From an uncultured Rhodospirillales bacterium (GTDB lineage: Bacteria > Pseudomonadota > Alphaproteobacteria > Acetobacterales > Acetobacteraceae), in assembly GCA_903835235.1 (NCBI GenBank), contig CAILMF010000015.1, positions 1-64,000 on the forward strand: DNA of 64,000 nt, written 5' to 3'. The position numbers were made by a program, and so were the translations under genes. The notes under the pieces are model-generated. The model was not told the DNA's origin. It did no database searches and saw only the letters and a program-made list of their open reading frames with translations. The number at the start of each line of letters is the position of its first letter. Within the stretch, counting starts at the first letter, position 1. Shown here one piece after another: positions 19,871 to 28,126 of this stretch.

Positions 19871-20932
19871 ATGTTCCGCCGCTTGCTGCTGGGCGCCATT
19901 GCCGCGCTTGGCTGTTCCTCCTTCGCCTCGGCGCAGACGCTGCCGGCCGGCCCCAAGGTCAGCATGGTCGCGGTGACGCAGCCGGCGCCGACCCAGGCGC
20001 AGTTCCTGCTGGTGGACGTGCCCTTCCTGCGCAACGCCCCCGCCCGCAGCGGCGGCCGCATCGAGGTCAACCTCTCCACCCACGCCGAACGCAACCTGAG
20101 CGGCACCGAACTGGTGCGCCTGGTGCGCAGCGGCCAGGCCGATATCGGCGCCTCCACCCTGACCACCCTGGCCGGCGACGTGCCGATCCTGGATGGCGTC
20201 GACCTCACCGGACTGGCGCCCGGCATCGCCACCGCGCGCCGCATCGCCGATACCATGATGCCCGTGGTCAACCGCGACCTGGAGCGCTTCGGCGCCCGGC
20301 TCGTCATCATCTATCCCTTCCCGGCGCAGGTGCTGTGGTGCCGCCAGCCCTTCACCTCGCTCGCGGATATCCGCGGCCGCAAGGTCCGCACCTTCGGGCC
20401 TTCGTTGGTGGACCTGATGAATGCGCTGGGCGCGCAGCCGGTCAGCATCGGCTTCCCCGAGGTCTACAGCGCGCTGGAACGCGGCGTGGTGGATTGCGCC
20501 GTCACCGGCACCGGCTCGGGCGCCTCGGTCCGCTGGCCGGAAGTCAGCACCCACATCTCCAACCTGCCGCTCTCCTGGGCGCTGGCGGGCTACATGGTCA
20601 ACATCGCCTGGTGGAACCGGCTGGACCCCGCGGTGCGGACGTTCATGGAAGCGACGTTCAAGGAGATGAACGACAAGCTGTGGGAACTGGGTGACGCCGC
20701 GACGCGTGACGGCATCGACTGCGCCATCGGCAATGCCGCGGGCTGCCGCATCCACCCGCTGTCCACGCGGCCGATGACCGAGGTGCGCTCCAGCCCGGCC
20801 GATGCCGACCTGCTGAAGTCCATCATGCGCGAACGCATCCTGCCGAGCTTCGTGCAGCGGTGTGGTGCGCGCTGCGGCGACCTGTTCAACCAGCACATCG
20901 CGCCGCTGGCCGGCGTGCGCTACGGCGGGTGA
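19871..20932 (+). CDS. TRAP transporter solute-binding subunit (DctP family)
   Basis: Periplasmic receptor (353 aa) of a tripartite ATP-independent transporter. Signal peptide MFRRLLLGAIAALGCSSFASA is followed by a mature protein with ELVRLVRSGQADIGAST, DIRGRKVRTFGPSLVDLMNALG and ALERGVVDCAVTGTGSGA, the family's substrate-binding region. The ATG at 19871 is chosen for its CAGGAGG site and signal peptide; the ATG 13 codons upstream lacks both. It overlaps the small permease gene by TGATG. Confidence 0.9.
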   Translation: MFRRLLLGAIAALGCSSFASAQTLPAGPKVSMVAVTQPAPTQAQFLLVDVPFLRNAPARSGGRIEVNLSTHAERNLSGTELVRLVRSGQADIGASTLTTLAGDVPILDGVDLTGLAPGIATARRIADTMMPVVNRDLERFGARLVIIYPFPAQVLWCRQPFTSLADIRGRKVRTFGPSLVDLMNALGAQPVSIGFPEVYSALERGVVDCAVTGTGSGASVRWPEVSTHISNLPLSWALAGYMVNIAWWNRLDPAVRTFMEATFKEMNDKLWELGDAATRDGIDCAIGNAAGCRIHPLSTRPMTEVRSSPADADLLKSIMRERILPSFVQRCGARCGDLFNQHIAPLAGVRYGG

Positions 20933-21543
20933 TGAACCTGCTGGCATCGGCGCGCAGCCTCCGTCGCGGGGTTGTCGCGCTGGCTACCTTCATGGGGTTG
21001 GCGGCAGGTTGGAACTACGTGGCCTGCGCCCTCTTCATCACCGTGGATGTGGTGGGGCGCGCCTTCTTCGGCGTCTCCTCCGCTGCCACGGTGGAGGTGA
21101 CCGGCTACATGCTGGCCATCGGCATTGCCTGGGGGCTGGCGCATACGCTGGCCAAGCGCGCGCATATCCGCGTGGACGTGCTGGTCAACCGCCTGCCGGT
21201 CGGGCTGCGCGCCTGGCTGCATCTGGCGGCGCTGGCGCTGCTCGGCGTCTTCGCCGGCTTCTGCGCCTGGGCGGCCTGGTCGCTGGTGGATGAGAGCATG
21301 CTGTTCGACGCGCATGACAATACCAGCCTGCGCATTCCGCTGGTCATCCCGCAGGGGCTGTGGCTGGTCGGCATCCTCGCCTTCTGCCTGATGGTGGCGG
21401 TGCTGCTGCTGGAAGCGCTGCTCTCGCTGCTCGCCGGCCAGGGTGCCGAGCTGGACCGCCTGCTGGGTAGCCGCACGCTGGAAGACGAGACCGCCGAAGC
21501 ACTGGAGGCGGTCGAGATGGCCCGCCGAGGGGAAACAGCTTGA
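20932..21543 (+). CDS. TRAP transporter small permease (DctQ family)
   Basis: Four-helix membrane subunit (203 aa). Hydrophobic segments lie at about 18-40, 55-75, 95-115 and 140-165. Between helices 2 and 3 is LAKRAHIRVDVLVNRLP, matching the conserved HIRVD motif of DctQ proteins. The C-terminal tail is acidic and cytoplasmic. The start ATG overlaps the dctP stop, and the stop overlaps the dctM start (TTGA). Confidence 0.9.
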   Translation: MNLLASARSLRRGVVALATFMGLAAGWNYVACALFITVDVVGRAFFGVSSAATVEVTGYMLAIGIAWGLAHTLAKRAHIRVDVLVNRLPVGLRAWLHLAALALLGVFAGFCAWAAWSLVDESMLFDAHDNTSLRIPLVIPQGLWLVGILAFCLMVAVLLLEALLSLLAGQGAELDRLLGSRTLEDETAEALEAVEMARRGETA

Positions 21544-22904
21544 TCGCGATCGTCTTCCTGCTGTTGCTGCTCGGCGGCGCCATCTTTGCCGCGGCCACGG
21601 GTGGCCAGGCGGTGCCGGTGTTCGAGATCGCCGCGCTGATCGGCGCCTTCCTGGTGTTCTTCGGCACCGGCGTCTATGTCGCCGCCGTGCTGGGGTTGCT
21701 GGGCATGCTGGTTGGCCTGGTGTTCAGCGACCGGCCGTGGTGGGCCTTTGCCGGGCAGACGCTGTGGTCGCCTTCCTCCAACTTCGTGCTGGTCGCGGTG
21801 CCGCTCTTCCTGCTGATGGGCGAGATCCTGCTGCGCGCCGGCCTCAGCGACCGGCTGTACAAGGCGCTGAACGTCTGGCTGAACCGGCTGCCGGGCGGCC
21901 TGCTGCACACCAACATCGTCAGCTGCGCAGTGTTCTCTGCCATCAGCGGGTCGTCGGTTGCCACGGCGGCCACCATGGGCAGCGTCGCGTTGCCGTATTT
22001 CACGGATACGAAGTACAGCCAACGCATGGTGCTGGGGTCGCTCGCCGCCGGCGGCGCGCTGGGCAACCTGATTCCGCCGGGCATCACCTTCATCATCTAC
22101 GGCCTGATCACCGAGACTTCGGTCGGCGCGCTCTACATCGCCGCCATCTTCCCCAGCCTGCTGGTCACCGGGCTGTTCATCGCCGTCATCATGATCCACG
22201 GCCTGACGCACAAGATGGAGAAGCCGCCGGCCTTGCCGCTCAGCGTCAAGCTGCGCGCGCTGGGCGGCCTGGTACCGACGCTGCTGCTGATGATCCTGGT
22301 GCTCGGCAGCATCTATGGCGGCTACGCCACGCCGACCGAGGCCGCCGCGCTAGGCGTCGTCGGCAGCGCGGTCTTCGCGGCCATCGAGGGCAAGCTGAGC
22401 CTGAAGCTGCTGCATGCCAGCGCGGAGGCCACCGCGCGCAACACCGCGCTGCTGGGCCTCATCATCTTCGGCGCCTACCTGCTGAACTACCTGCTCACCG
22501 TCATCAACGTGCCGCAGGCGCTGGCCGGCTTCATCGGCGGGCTGCCGCTGCCGGGCTGGGCGGTGATGCTCTGCATCCTCGGGCTCTACATCGCGCTGGG
22601 CACGTTCATGGAGGGGTTCTCCATGATCATCACCACCGTGCCCGTGGTGTTTCCCATCGTCACCGCGCTGGGCTACGACCCCATCTGGTTCGGCGTTGTC
22701 GTCACCATGCTGGTGGAGATTGCCCAGATCAGCCCGCCCGATGGCACCGTGATGTATGTGTTGCAGGGCATGCGGCCGAAGGCTGGACCCATTACGGATG
22801 TGTTCGCGGGGGTGATGCCGTTCCTCGGCGTCTATATGCTCGCGGTGTTGCTGCTGATGTTGTTCCCCGGCATCGCCACCTGGCTGCCGAAGATCATGGG
22901 TTGA
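21540..22904 (+). CDS. TRAP transporter large permease (DctM family)
   Basis: Transport-channel subunit (454 aa) with about 12 hydrophobic segments. It has conserved SGSSVATAATMGSVALPYF, LGNLIPPGITFIIYG and YATPTEAAALGVVGS motifs of the DctM/SiaM group. Na+-coupled uptake of a carboxylate-type solute is typical. The start is TTG at 21540, overlapping the dctQ stop as TTGA; the next in-frame candidates would remove the first helix. It is followed 4 bp later by hyuA-2, tying uptake to hydrolysis. Confidence 0.9.
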   Translation: MIAIVFLLLLLGGAIFAAATGGQAVPVFEIAALIGAFLVFFGTGVYVAAVLGLLGMLVGLVFSDRPWWAFAGQTLWSPSSNFVLVAVPLFLLMGEILLRAGLSDRLYKALNVWLNRLPGGLLHTNIVSCAVFSAISGSSVATAATMGSVALPYFTDTKYSQRMVLGSLAAGGALGNLIPPGITFIIYGLITETSVGALYIAAIFPSLLVTGLFIAVIMIHGLTHKMEKPPALPLSVKLRALGGLVPTLLLMILVLGSIYGGYATPTEAAALGVVGSAVFAAIEGKLSLKLLHASAEATARNTALLGLIIFGAYLLNYLLTVINVPQALAGFIGGLPLPGWAVMLCILGLYIALGTFMEGFSMIITTVPVVFPIVTALGYDPIWFGVVVTMLVEIAQISPPDGTVMYVLQGMRPKAGPITDVFAGVMPFLGVYMLAVLLLMLFPGIATWLPKIMG

Positions 22905-22908
22905 TTGA

Positions 22909-24957
22909 ATGTCCCGCCCCGTTCGCATCGCCGTCGATATCGGCGGCACCTTCACCGACCTGCAGATTCTGGACGCGCGCACCGGCGCCGTGGTGGCGTG
23001 GAAGACGCCGACCACGCCGGAGGACCCGAGCATCGGCCTGCTGACCGGCGTGACCGAGGCCGCCGCGCGCTTCGGCTTCACGCTCGCCGATGTGGGGTTG
23101 CTGCTGCACGGCACCACCATTGCCACCAACGCGGTGCTGGAACGCAAGCTGGCGCGCGGCGTGCTGCTGACCACCGCTGGCTTCGAGGACGTGCTGGAGA
23201 TAACCCGGCACTTCCGCCGCGACGTGTACGGCCTGGCGCCCGACCCCTTCCCGGTACTGGTGCCGCGCGACCGCCGGCTTGGCGTGGCCGAGCGCATGCG
23301 CGCCAACGGCACGGTGGAAACTGCGCTGGACGAAGCCACGTTACCCGCGCTGCTGGCCCGCATCGACGCCGCGCAGGCCGAAGCCGTCGCCATCAGTCTG
23401 CTCCACGCCTACGCCAACCCCGCGCATGAACAGGCGCTGAAGGCCTGGCTGGCGCAGGCGCGCCCCGGGCTCCCGGTCTCGATCTCCTCCGAGATCAGTC
23501 CGGAAATCCGCGAATACGAACGCAGTAGCACCACGGTGCTGAATGCGCTGCTGGTGCCGGTGGTGAAGGCATACCTTGAAAAGCTGGAAGCGCGCCTCGG
23601 CGAGGGCGGCTTCTCCCCCATGGTCTTCCTGGTGCAGTCCAATGGCGGCGTGTGCAGCCTGCGCACCGCGGCCGAGCAACCGGCACGGCTGCTGCTCTCC
23701 GGCCCCTCCGGCGGCGCGCTGGCTGCTGGCCGCATCGCGGAGCTGCTGGGCAAGCCGAACCTGGTCGCGGTGGATATGGGCGGCACCAGTTATGATGTCT
23801 CGGTGGTGCAGGCCAACCGCGTCGGCGTGGTGACACAAGGAGAAATCGACCGCCTGCCGGTGCGCCTGCCGATGGTGGAAATGCGCACCATCGGCGCCGG
23901 CGGCGGCAGCATCGGCAGCGTCGATGCCGGCGGGCGGCTCACGGTCGGCCCGGGCAGCGCCGGTGCGCGCCCCGGCCCGGTGGCCTATGCCCGCGGCGGC
24001 ACCGAACCAACCGTGACCGACGCCAACTTGGCCCTCGGCCGGCTGGACCCTGACTACTTCCTCGGCGGCGCGATGAAGCTGGACATGGCCGCCACGCGGA
24101 CCGCCATCGCCGCCAAGGTCGGCATGCCGCTCGGCCTCAGCACGGAGGACGCGGCGCAGGGCATCGTCACCGTGGTCAACGCCAATCTCGGCGCGGCGGT
24201 GCGGCTTTCGCTGTTCGAAAAGGGGCTGGATCCTCGCGACTTCGCGCTGCTCAGCTTCGGCGGCGCCGGCGGGCTGCACGCCACCGATGTCGCGACCGAG
24301 ATGGGCATCAACGAAGTCGTCTTCCCACGCGAACCTGGCACGCTCTCGGCCTATGGCATCCTGTTCTCCGACCTGGTGCAGGACCTCGCGCGCTCCCGCC
24401 TGCTGCGCGCGGATGACGCCGCACTGCCGGCCATCGGCGCCCTGGTCGCGGAGCTGCGCGCCGAGGCCGACGCCAAGCTGGCCGCCGATGGCGTCGCCGC
24501 CGATGCGCGCGAAATCCTGGTCGCCGCAGATATGCGCTACCACGGCCAGGCCTTCGAGCTGCTGATCCCCTGGGGCGACATCGCGGTGCCGGACAGCGCG
24601 GCGCTCACTGCGCTGAAGCAGCGCTTCCACGCCATGCACAAGCAGCGCTTCAGCTACGACAGCCCGGCCGAAGCGGTGGAGATCGTCACGCTGCGCGTCA
24701 CCGCCATCGGCCGCCTGCCGAAGCCCGAAGCCGCCGAAGCGACGCCCGCTGCGCGCCCGGCGCTGAAGGGCCATCGCCGCAGCTACGAAAGCGGCGCCTG
24801 GCGCGACCTGCCAGTGTACGACCGCGAGGCGCTGACCACCGAGACGCTGACCGGCCCCGCGCTGGTGGAGGAACCCTTCGCCACGCACTTCATCAGCCGC
24901 GGCTGGACCGCAACGCCCGGCGCCGCCGGTGCGCTGATCGCGACGAGGAGCGCCTGA
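22909..24957 (+). CDS. hyuA: Hydantoinase A/oxoprolinase-family subunit (HyuA-2)
   Basis: Second ATP-binding subunit (682 aa), clearly diverged from HyuA-1. It shows VDIGGTFTDLQILDARTG, LLHGTTIATNAVLERK, EIREYERSSTTVLNALLVP, VDMGGTSYDVSVV and IGAGGGSIGSVDAGG. Its C-terminal domain is closer to N-methylhydantoinase/acetophenone-carboxylase-like members than to bacterial OXPs; this is an impression. It lies between the TRAP genes and HyuB-2 with 4-bp and 1-bp gaps, so all are surely one operon. Confidence 0.93.
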   Translation: MSRPVRIAVDIGGTFTDLQILDARTGAVVAWKTPTTPEDPSIGLLTGVTEAAARFGFTLADVGLLLHGTTIATNAVLERKLARGVLLTTAGFEDVLEITRHFRRDVYGLAPDPFPVLVPRDRRLGVAERMRANGTVETALDEATLPALLARIDAAQAEAVAISLLHAYANPAHEQALKAWLAQARPGLPVSISSEISPEIREYERSSTTVLNALLVPVVKAYLEKLEARLGEGGFSPMVFLVQSNGGVCSLRTAAEQPARLLLSGPSGGALAAGRIAELLGKPNLVAVDMGGTSYDVSVVQANRVGVVTQGEIDRLPVRLPMVEMRTIGAGGGSIGSVDAGGRLTVGPGSAGARPGPVAYARGGTEPTVTDANLALGRLDPDYFLGGAMKLDMAATRTAIAAKVGMPLGLSTEDAAQGIVTVVNANLGAAVRLSLFEKGLDPRDFALLSFGGAGGLHATDVATEMGINEVVFPREPGTLSAYGILFSDLVQDLARSRLLRADDAALPAIGALVAELRAEADAKLAADGVAADAREILVAADMRYHGQAFELLIPWGDIAVPDSAALTALKQRFHAMHKQRFSYDSPAEAVEIVTLRVTAIGRLPKPEAAEATPAARPALKGHRRSYESGAWRDLPVYDREALTTETLTGPALVEEPFATHFISRGWTATPGAAGALIATRSA

Positions 24958-24958
24958 C

Positions 24959-26608
24959 ATGCTCGGCCCCATCGAAATCGAAGTCATCCGCAACGCGCTG
25001 ACCGCCGCCGCCGCTGAGATGGATGTGACGGTCTGGCGCACCAGCCGCAGCACCATCGTACGGGAGTTGCTGGATTACTCCACCGCCGTGTTCGACGCTG
25101 CCGGCAACAATGTCGCGCAGTCGGCGCGCATCCCCGGCCACCTGAACAGCATGTCGCATCTGCTGCGCGAAATCCTGGACAAGTACGTGGACCCCGCGAC
25201 CTGGGGGCCGGACGACGTCGTCATCACCAACGACCCCTACTGCGGCGGCCAGCATCTGCCGGACATCGTGGCGTTCAAGCCGGTCTTCGTCGGCGGCAGG
25301 CGCATCGCCTTCGTCGGCACGCTGTGTCACCACATCGATGTCGGTGGCCTCGCGGCCGGCAGCTACGCCGCCAAGGCCATCGAGATTTTCCAGGAAGGCC
25401 TGCGAATCCCTCCGGTCAAGCTGATCGAGAACGGCGTCCGCAACGACGGCATCTGGGCGATGATCCGCCAGAACGTCCGCAAGCCTGACCTGCTGCTGGG
25501 CGACCTCACCAGCCAGATCGCCAGCCTGGATGTCGGCGCCGCCGCGCTGCATCGCCTGGCCGCGCGCTATGGCGCCGATGGCATGATGGAAGCCAGCGCG
25601 CGCATTTTGGACATGAGCGAGCAGGCCATGCGCGCCGCGATCAGCGCCATGCCGGATGGCACCTACGAGTTCACCGATTTCCTGGACGATGACGGCATCG
25701 ACATCGGCAAGCCGATCCGCCTGCATGTCAGCCTGAAGGTGCATGGCGACGAGATCACCGTCGATCTCTCCGGCTGCTCAGCGCAGGTGACCGGTCCGAC
25801 CAACGCCACGCTGGCCAGCAGCAACAGCGCCGTCATGTTCGCCATCATGTGCGCTTCCATGTCCGGCAATTCCGGCGACGAGGCCTTCCTGGCCAATGCC
25901 GGCTGCTACCGCCCCATCCGCACCATCGCACCCGAGGGGCTGGTGGTGAACGCGCAGTTCCCCGCGCCGGTGGTGCATCGCGTCGCCGTCACCCACCGCC
26001 TGCTGAACGCCATGTTCGGCGCGCTGCACCAGGTGGTGCCGGACCGCATTCCCGCCGCCTATTACGGCAACAGCTACGTCACCACCTTCCAGACCGTCGC
26101 CGCCGACAATAGCCGCGAAGTGCTGGTGGAGATCGAGATCGGCGGCAGCGGTGCGCATCCGGCGAAGGACGGCGTCAACGCCTATGCGTCGGGCATGCAC
26201 AACAACTCGAACATCCCCATCGAGATGATCGAGAGCCAGATGCCGCTCACCATCACCCGCTACGAATTGCTGCGTGATTCCGGCGGCCCTGGGATGCGTC
26301 GCGGTGGCCTCGGCCTGGCGCGGGAATGGCGCGTGGACAGCGCCGCCTGTCTGTTCACCGCCAACATGGACCGCTTCGTCCACGCCCCTTACGGCCTGGC
26401 TGGCGGCGGCCCAGCCTCGCTCGGCAAGCTCATCCACGTGCAGCAGGGCGTCGAGCACGACCTGCCGCCGAAGTCCGACAACATCGTGCTGAAGCAGGGC
26501 GACCGCGTGCGGCTGGAAACCAGCGGCGGCGGCGGCTTCGGCCCGCCCGCACAGCGCGACCCCGCGCTGGTCGCGCGCGACGTGGCGCTGGGCTACGTCA
26601 GCCCGTGA
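24959..26608 (+). CDS. hyuB: Hydantoinase B/oxoprolinase-family subunit (HyuB-2)
   Basis: Partner subunit (549 aa) of HyuA-2. Features are IEIEVIRNALTAAAAEMD at the start, IPGHLNSMSHLLREIL, VVITNDPYCGGQHLPDI, CHHIDVGG (a probable metal/active-site segment) and the C-terminal GGGGFGPPAQRDP. The ATG at 24959 begins one base after the hyuA-2 stop. Its stop overlaps the GTG of the MaoC-like gene (GTGA). Confidence 0.93.
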   Translation: MLGPIEIEVIRNALTAAAAEMDVTVWRTSRSTIVRELLDYSTAVFDAAGNNVAQSARIPGHLNSMSHLLREILDKYVDPATWGPDDVVITNDPYCGGQHLPDIVAFKPVFVGGRRIAFVGTLCHHIDVGGLAAGSYAAKAIEIFQEGLRIPPVKLIENGVRNDGIWAMIRQNVRKPDLLLGDLTSQIASLDVGAAALHRLAARYGADGMMEASARILDMSEQAMRAAISAMPDGTYEFTDFLDDDGIDIGKPIRLHVSLKVHGDEITVDLSGCSAQVTGPTNATLASSNSAVMFAIMCASMSGNSGDEAFLANAGCYRPIRTIAPEGLVVNAQFPAPVVHRVAVTHRLLNAMFGALHQVVPDRIPAAYYGNSYVTTFQTVAADNSREVLVEIEIGGSGAHPAKDGVNAYASGMHNNSNIPIEMIESQMPLTITRYELLRDSGGPGMRRGGLGLAREWRVDSAACLFTANMDRFVHAPYGLAGGGPASLGKLIHVQQGVEHDLPPKSDNIVLKQGDRVRLETSGGGGFGPPAQRDPALVARDVALGYVSP

Positions 26609-27096
26609 GCTTCGACCCCGCCGCGCACCGGATGGTGCCGGAGCAGCGTTGGTTCGAGGACTTCACGCTGGGCGAGCGCTTCGTGCTGCCCAGCCGCACC
26701 ATGACATCCGGCATCTTCGCCGCCTTCCAGGTGGCCAGCGGCGACAACCACCCGGTACATTACGACCGCGAATTCTGCCGCCGCCATGGCCATGCCGAGA
26801 TGCTGGCACACGGCTTCCAGGTGGTGATCCAGACCTGCGCCGGCGCCGGCCTGTTCCCGCACATGGTGGAGGACAGCCTGCGCGGCTTCATCGAGCAGTC
26901 CTGCCGCTTCCTGGCCCCGGTGCTGCTGGGGGACACGGTCTATCCGTGCCTCACCGTCGACGAACTCAGCCACAACCGCAGCACCGGTGTCATCGGCCTG
27001 GCCAGCACCGTCCACAACCAGCATGGCGTGCTGGTCATGGAAGGCCGGCATCGCTACCTGCTGAGCAAGCGCGTCAAGCTTCCAGCTTGCGCATGA
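26605..27096 (+). CDS. MaoC-like hot-dog dehydratase
   Basis: A 163-aa single hot-dog-domain protein. GDNHPVHYDREFCRRHGHAEMLAHGF resembles the MaoC/(R)-enoyl-CoA hydratase active-site loop (the usual Asp-x4-His spacing in the longer run beginning SGDNHP). It may hydrate an unsaturated acyl-CoA or acid made later in the pathway. The GTG at 26605 overlaps the hyuB stop as GTGA; an ATG at 26632 is the alternative start. Its 3' end overlaps the convergent next gene by 23 bp. Confidence 0.8.
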   Translation: MSFDPAAHRMVPEQRWFEDFTLGERFVLPSRTMTSGIFAAFQVASGDNHPVHYDREFCRRHGHAEMLAHGFQVVIQTCAGAGLFPHMVEDSLRGFIEQSCRFLAPVLLGDTVYPCLTVDELSHNRSTGVIGLASTVHNQHGVLVMEGRHRYLLSKRVKLPACA

Positions 27097-27532
27097 ACCG
27101 CCGCGATGCGCGGAAGTAGGGCCGCACCCGCGCGGTCCATTCCGTCGTCCGGGCCTGGTCCCATTCCGGCGTCTGGTTCACCTCCGGCCGCTCGAACCGA
27201 TAGGCCGCCAGCAGGTTCGGCGCGCCGCCGTCCAGCCGTTGGAACCTGGTGCCGCCGATGCAGCCGGGGCAACTCGTCAGCATCGGCAGGTGCTCGCCCT
27301 CATACCAGGCGAAGACCGCTTCCAGGTGCTCCGGCGCGATGTCCAACTCCACCGTGTACAGGTAGGGGAACGGCCCGCTGACATTGCCGAGCGAGGCCAG
27401 GCGCTTGTAGGGAATGCCCGCCGGCGCCGCGGCCGGGGCCGGGTCCAGCCAGGTCCACACATCCGCCGCGTCCTCGATGTTCACATACTGCGGGCCGGCA
27501 ACCCGACCCTGCACGATGACCATATCCGCCAT
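27074..27532 (-). CDS. EthD-like dimeric alpha-beta barrel protein (tentative)
   Basis: A 152-aa protein on the opposite strand to its neighbours. It looks like a duplicated ferredoxin-like (EthD/Dabb-type) small enzyme: YLYTVELDIAPEHLEAVFAWY and EHLPMLTSCPGCIGGTRFQRL resemble the strand-helix-strand with HLP seen in EthD proteins. The ATG at 27532 has a clear GGAGGAA 6 bp upstream, so it is preferred over the ATG at 27559. Such proteins often act as isomerases or monooxygenase accessories. The exact family is uncertain. Confidence 0.65.
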   Translation of the reverse strand: MADMVIVQGRVAGPQYVNIEDAADVWTWLDPAPAAAPAGIPYKRLASLGNVSGPFPYLYTVELDIAPEHLEAVFAWYEGEHLPMLTSCPGCIGGTRFQRLDGGAPNLLAAYRFERPEVNQTPEWDQARTTEWTARVRPYFRASRRFMRKLEA

Positions 27533-27598
27533 ATGGGCTTCCTCCACGTTTCGCGCCATCATCGCGCCAACGCCGAGACAGGCAAGAGGAGAGACGCC
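27533..27598. promoter_or_regulatory. Divergent intergenic region
   Basis: These 66 bp separate the EthD-like gene (minus) from the CMD-family gene (plus). They contain the ribosome-binding sites GGAGGAA (minus) and AGAGGAGAG (plus). No convincing promoter was recognised; any promoters would overlap the coding starts. Confidence 0.3.
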
Positions 27599-28126
27599 AT
27601 GGCCCGCCTTCCGTATAGCAATCCGAACGACCCCGAGCGCGCCGAAGCCGCCCGCGTGGTGACCGAAAGCCGCAAGAAGATCGGCCACCTGCACCGCATG
27701 CTGATGCACAGCCCGCCGCTCAGCATCGGCTGGATCCAGTTCTGGGACGCGGTGCGGCGCAAGACCCACCTCTCCGGTGCGCTGCGCGAACTCGTCATCT
27801 GCCAGGTCGCCGCCATCAACGGCGCGCAGTATGAATGGCAGGCCCATGCGCCGATCGGCCTGGAGGAAGGCCTGCGGCAGGAGCAGCTGGACGCCCTGCC
27901 GAACTGGGCCGACAAGCCCGCGCTGTGGACCGTCGCCGAGGCCGCCGCACTCGGCCTGTGCGACGAGATGACCAAGAAGGTCCACGTGGCCGACGGCACC
28001 TTCGCCAAGGCCAAGGCGGCGCTGCCGGAACGCCATGTGGTCGAGCTGGTCGTCACCATCGCCAGCTACAACTGCGTCTCCCGCGTGCTGGAGGCGCTGG
28101 AGATCAACGGGGCCGACCCGCTGTGA
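27599..28126 (+). CDS. Carboxymuconolactone decarboxylase-family protein
   Basis: A 175-aa alpha-helical protein of the CMD/AhpD superfamily. LRELVICQVAAINGAQYEWQ matches the family's Glu...Tyr-Glu...His helix pair; the usual CxxC redox motif is absent, so a peroxidase role is unlikely and a decarboxylase or lactone-processing role is more likely. The ATG at 27599 follows AGAGGAGAG. The stop overlaps the GTG of the ThDP enzyme (GTGA). Confidence 0.85.
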   Translation: MARLPYSNPNDPERAEAARVVTESRKKIGHLHRMLMHSPPLSIGWIQFWDAVRRKTHLSGALRELVICQVAAINGAQYEWQAHAPIGLEEGLRQEQLDALPNWADKPALWTVAEAAALGLCDEMTKKVHVADGTFAKAKAALPERHVVELVVTIASYNCVSRVLEALEINGADPL

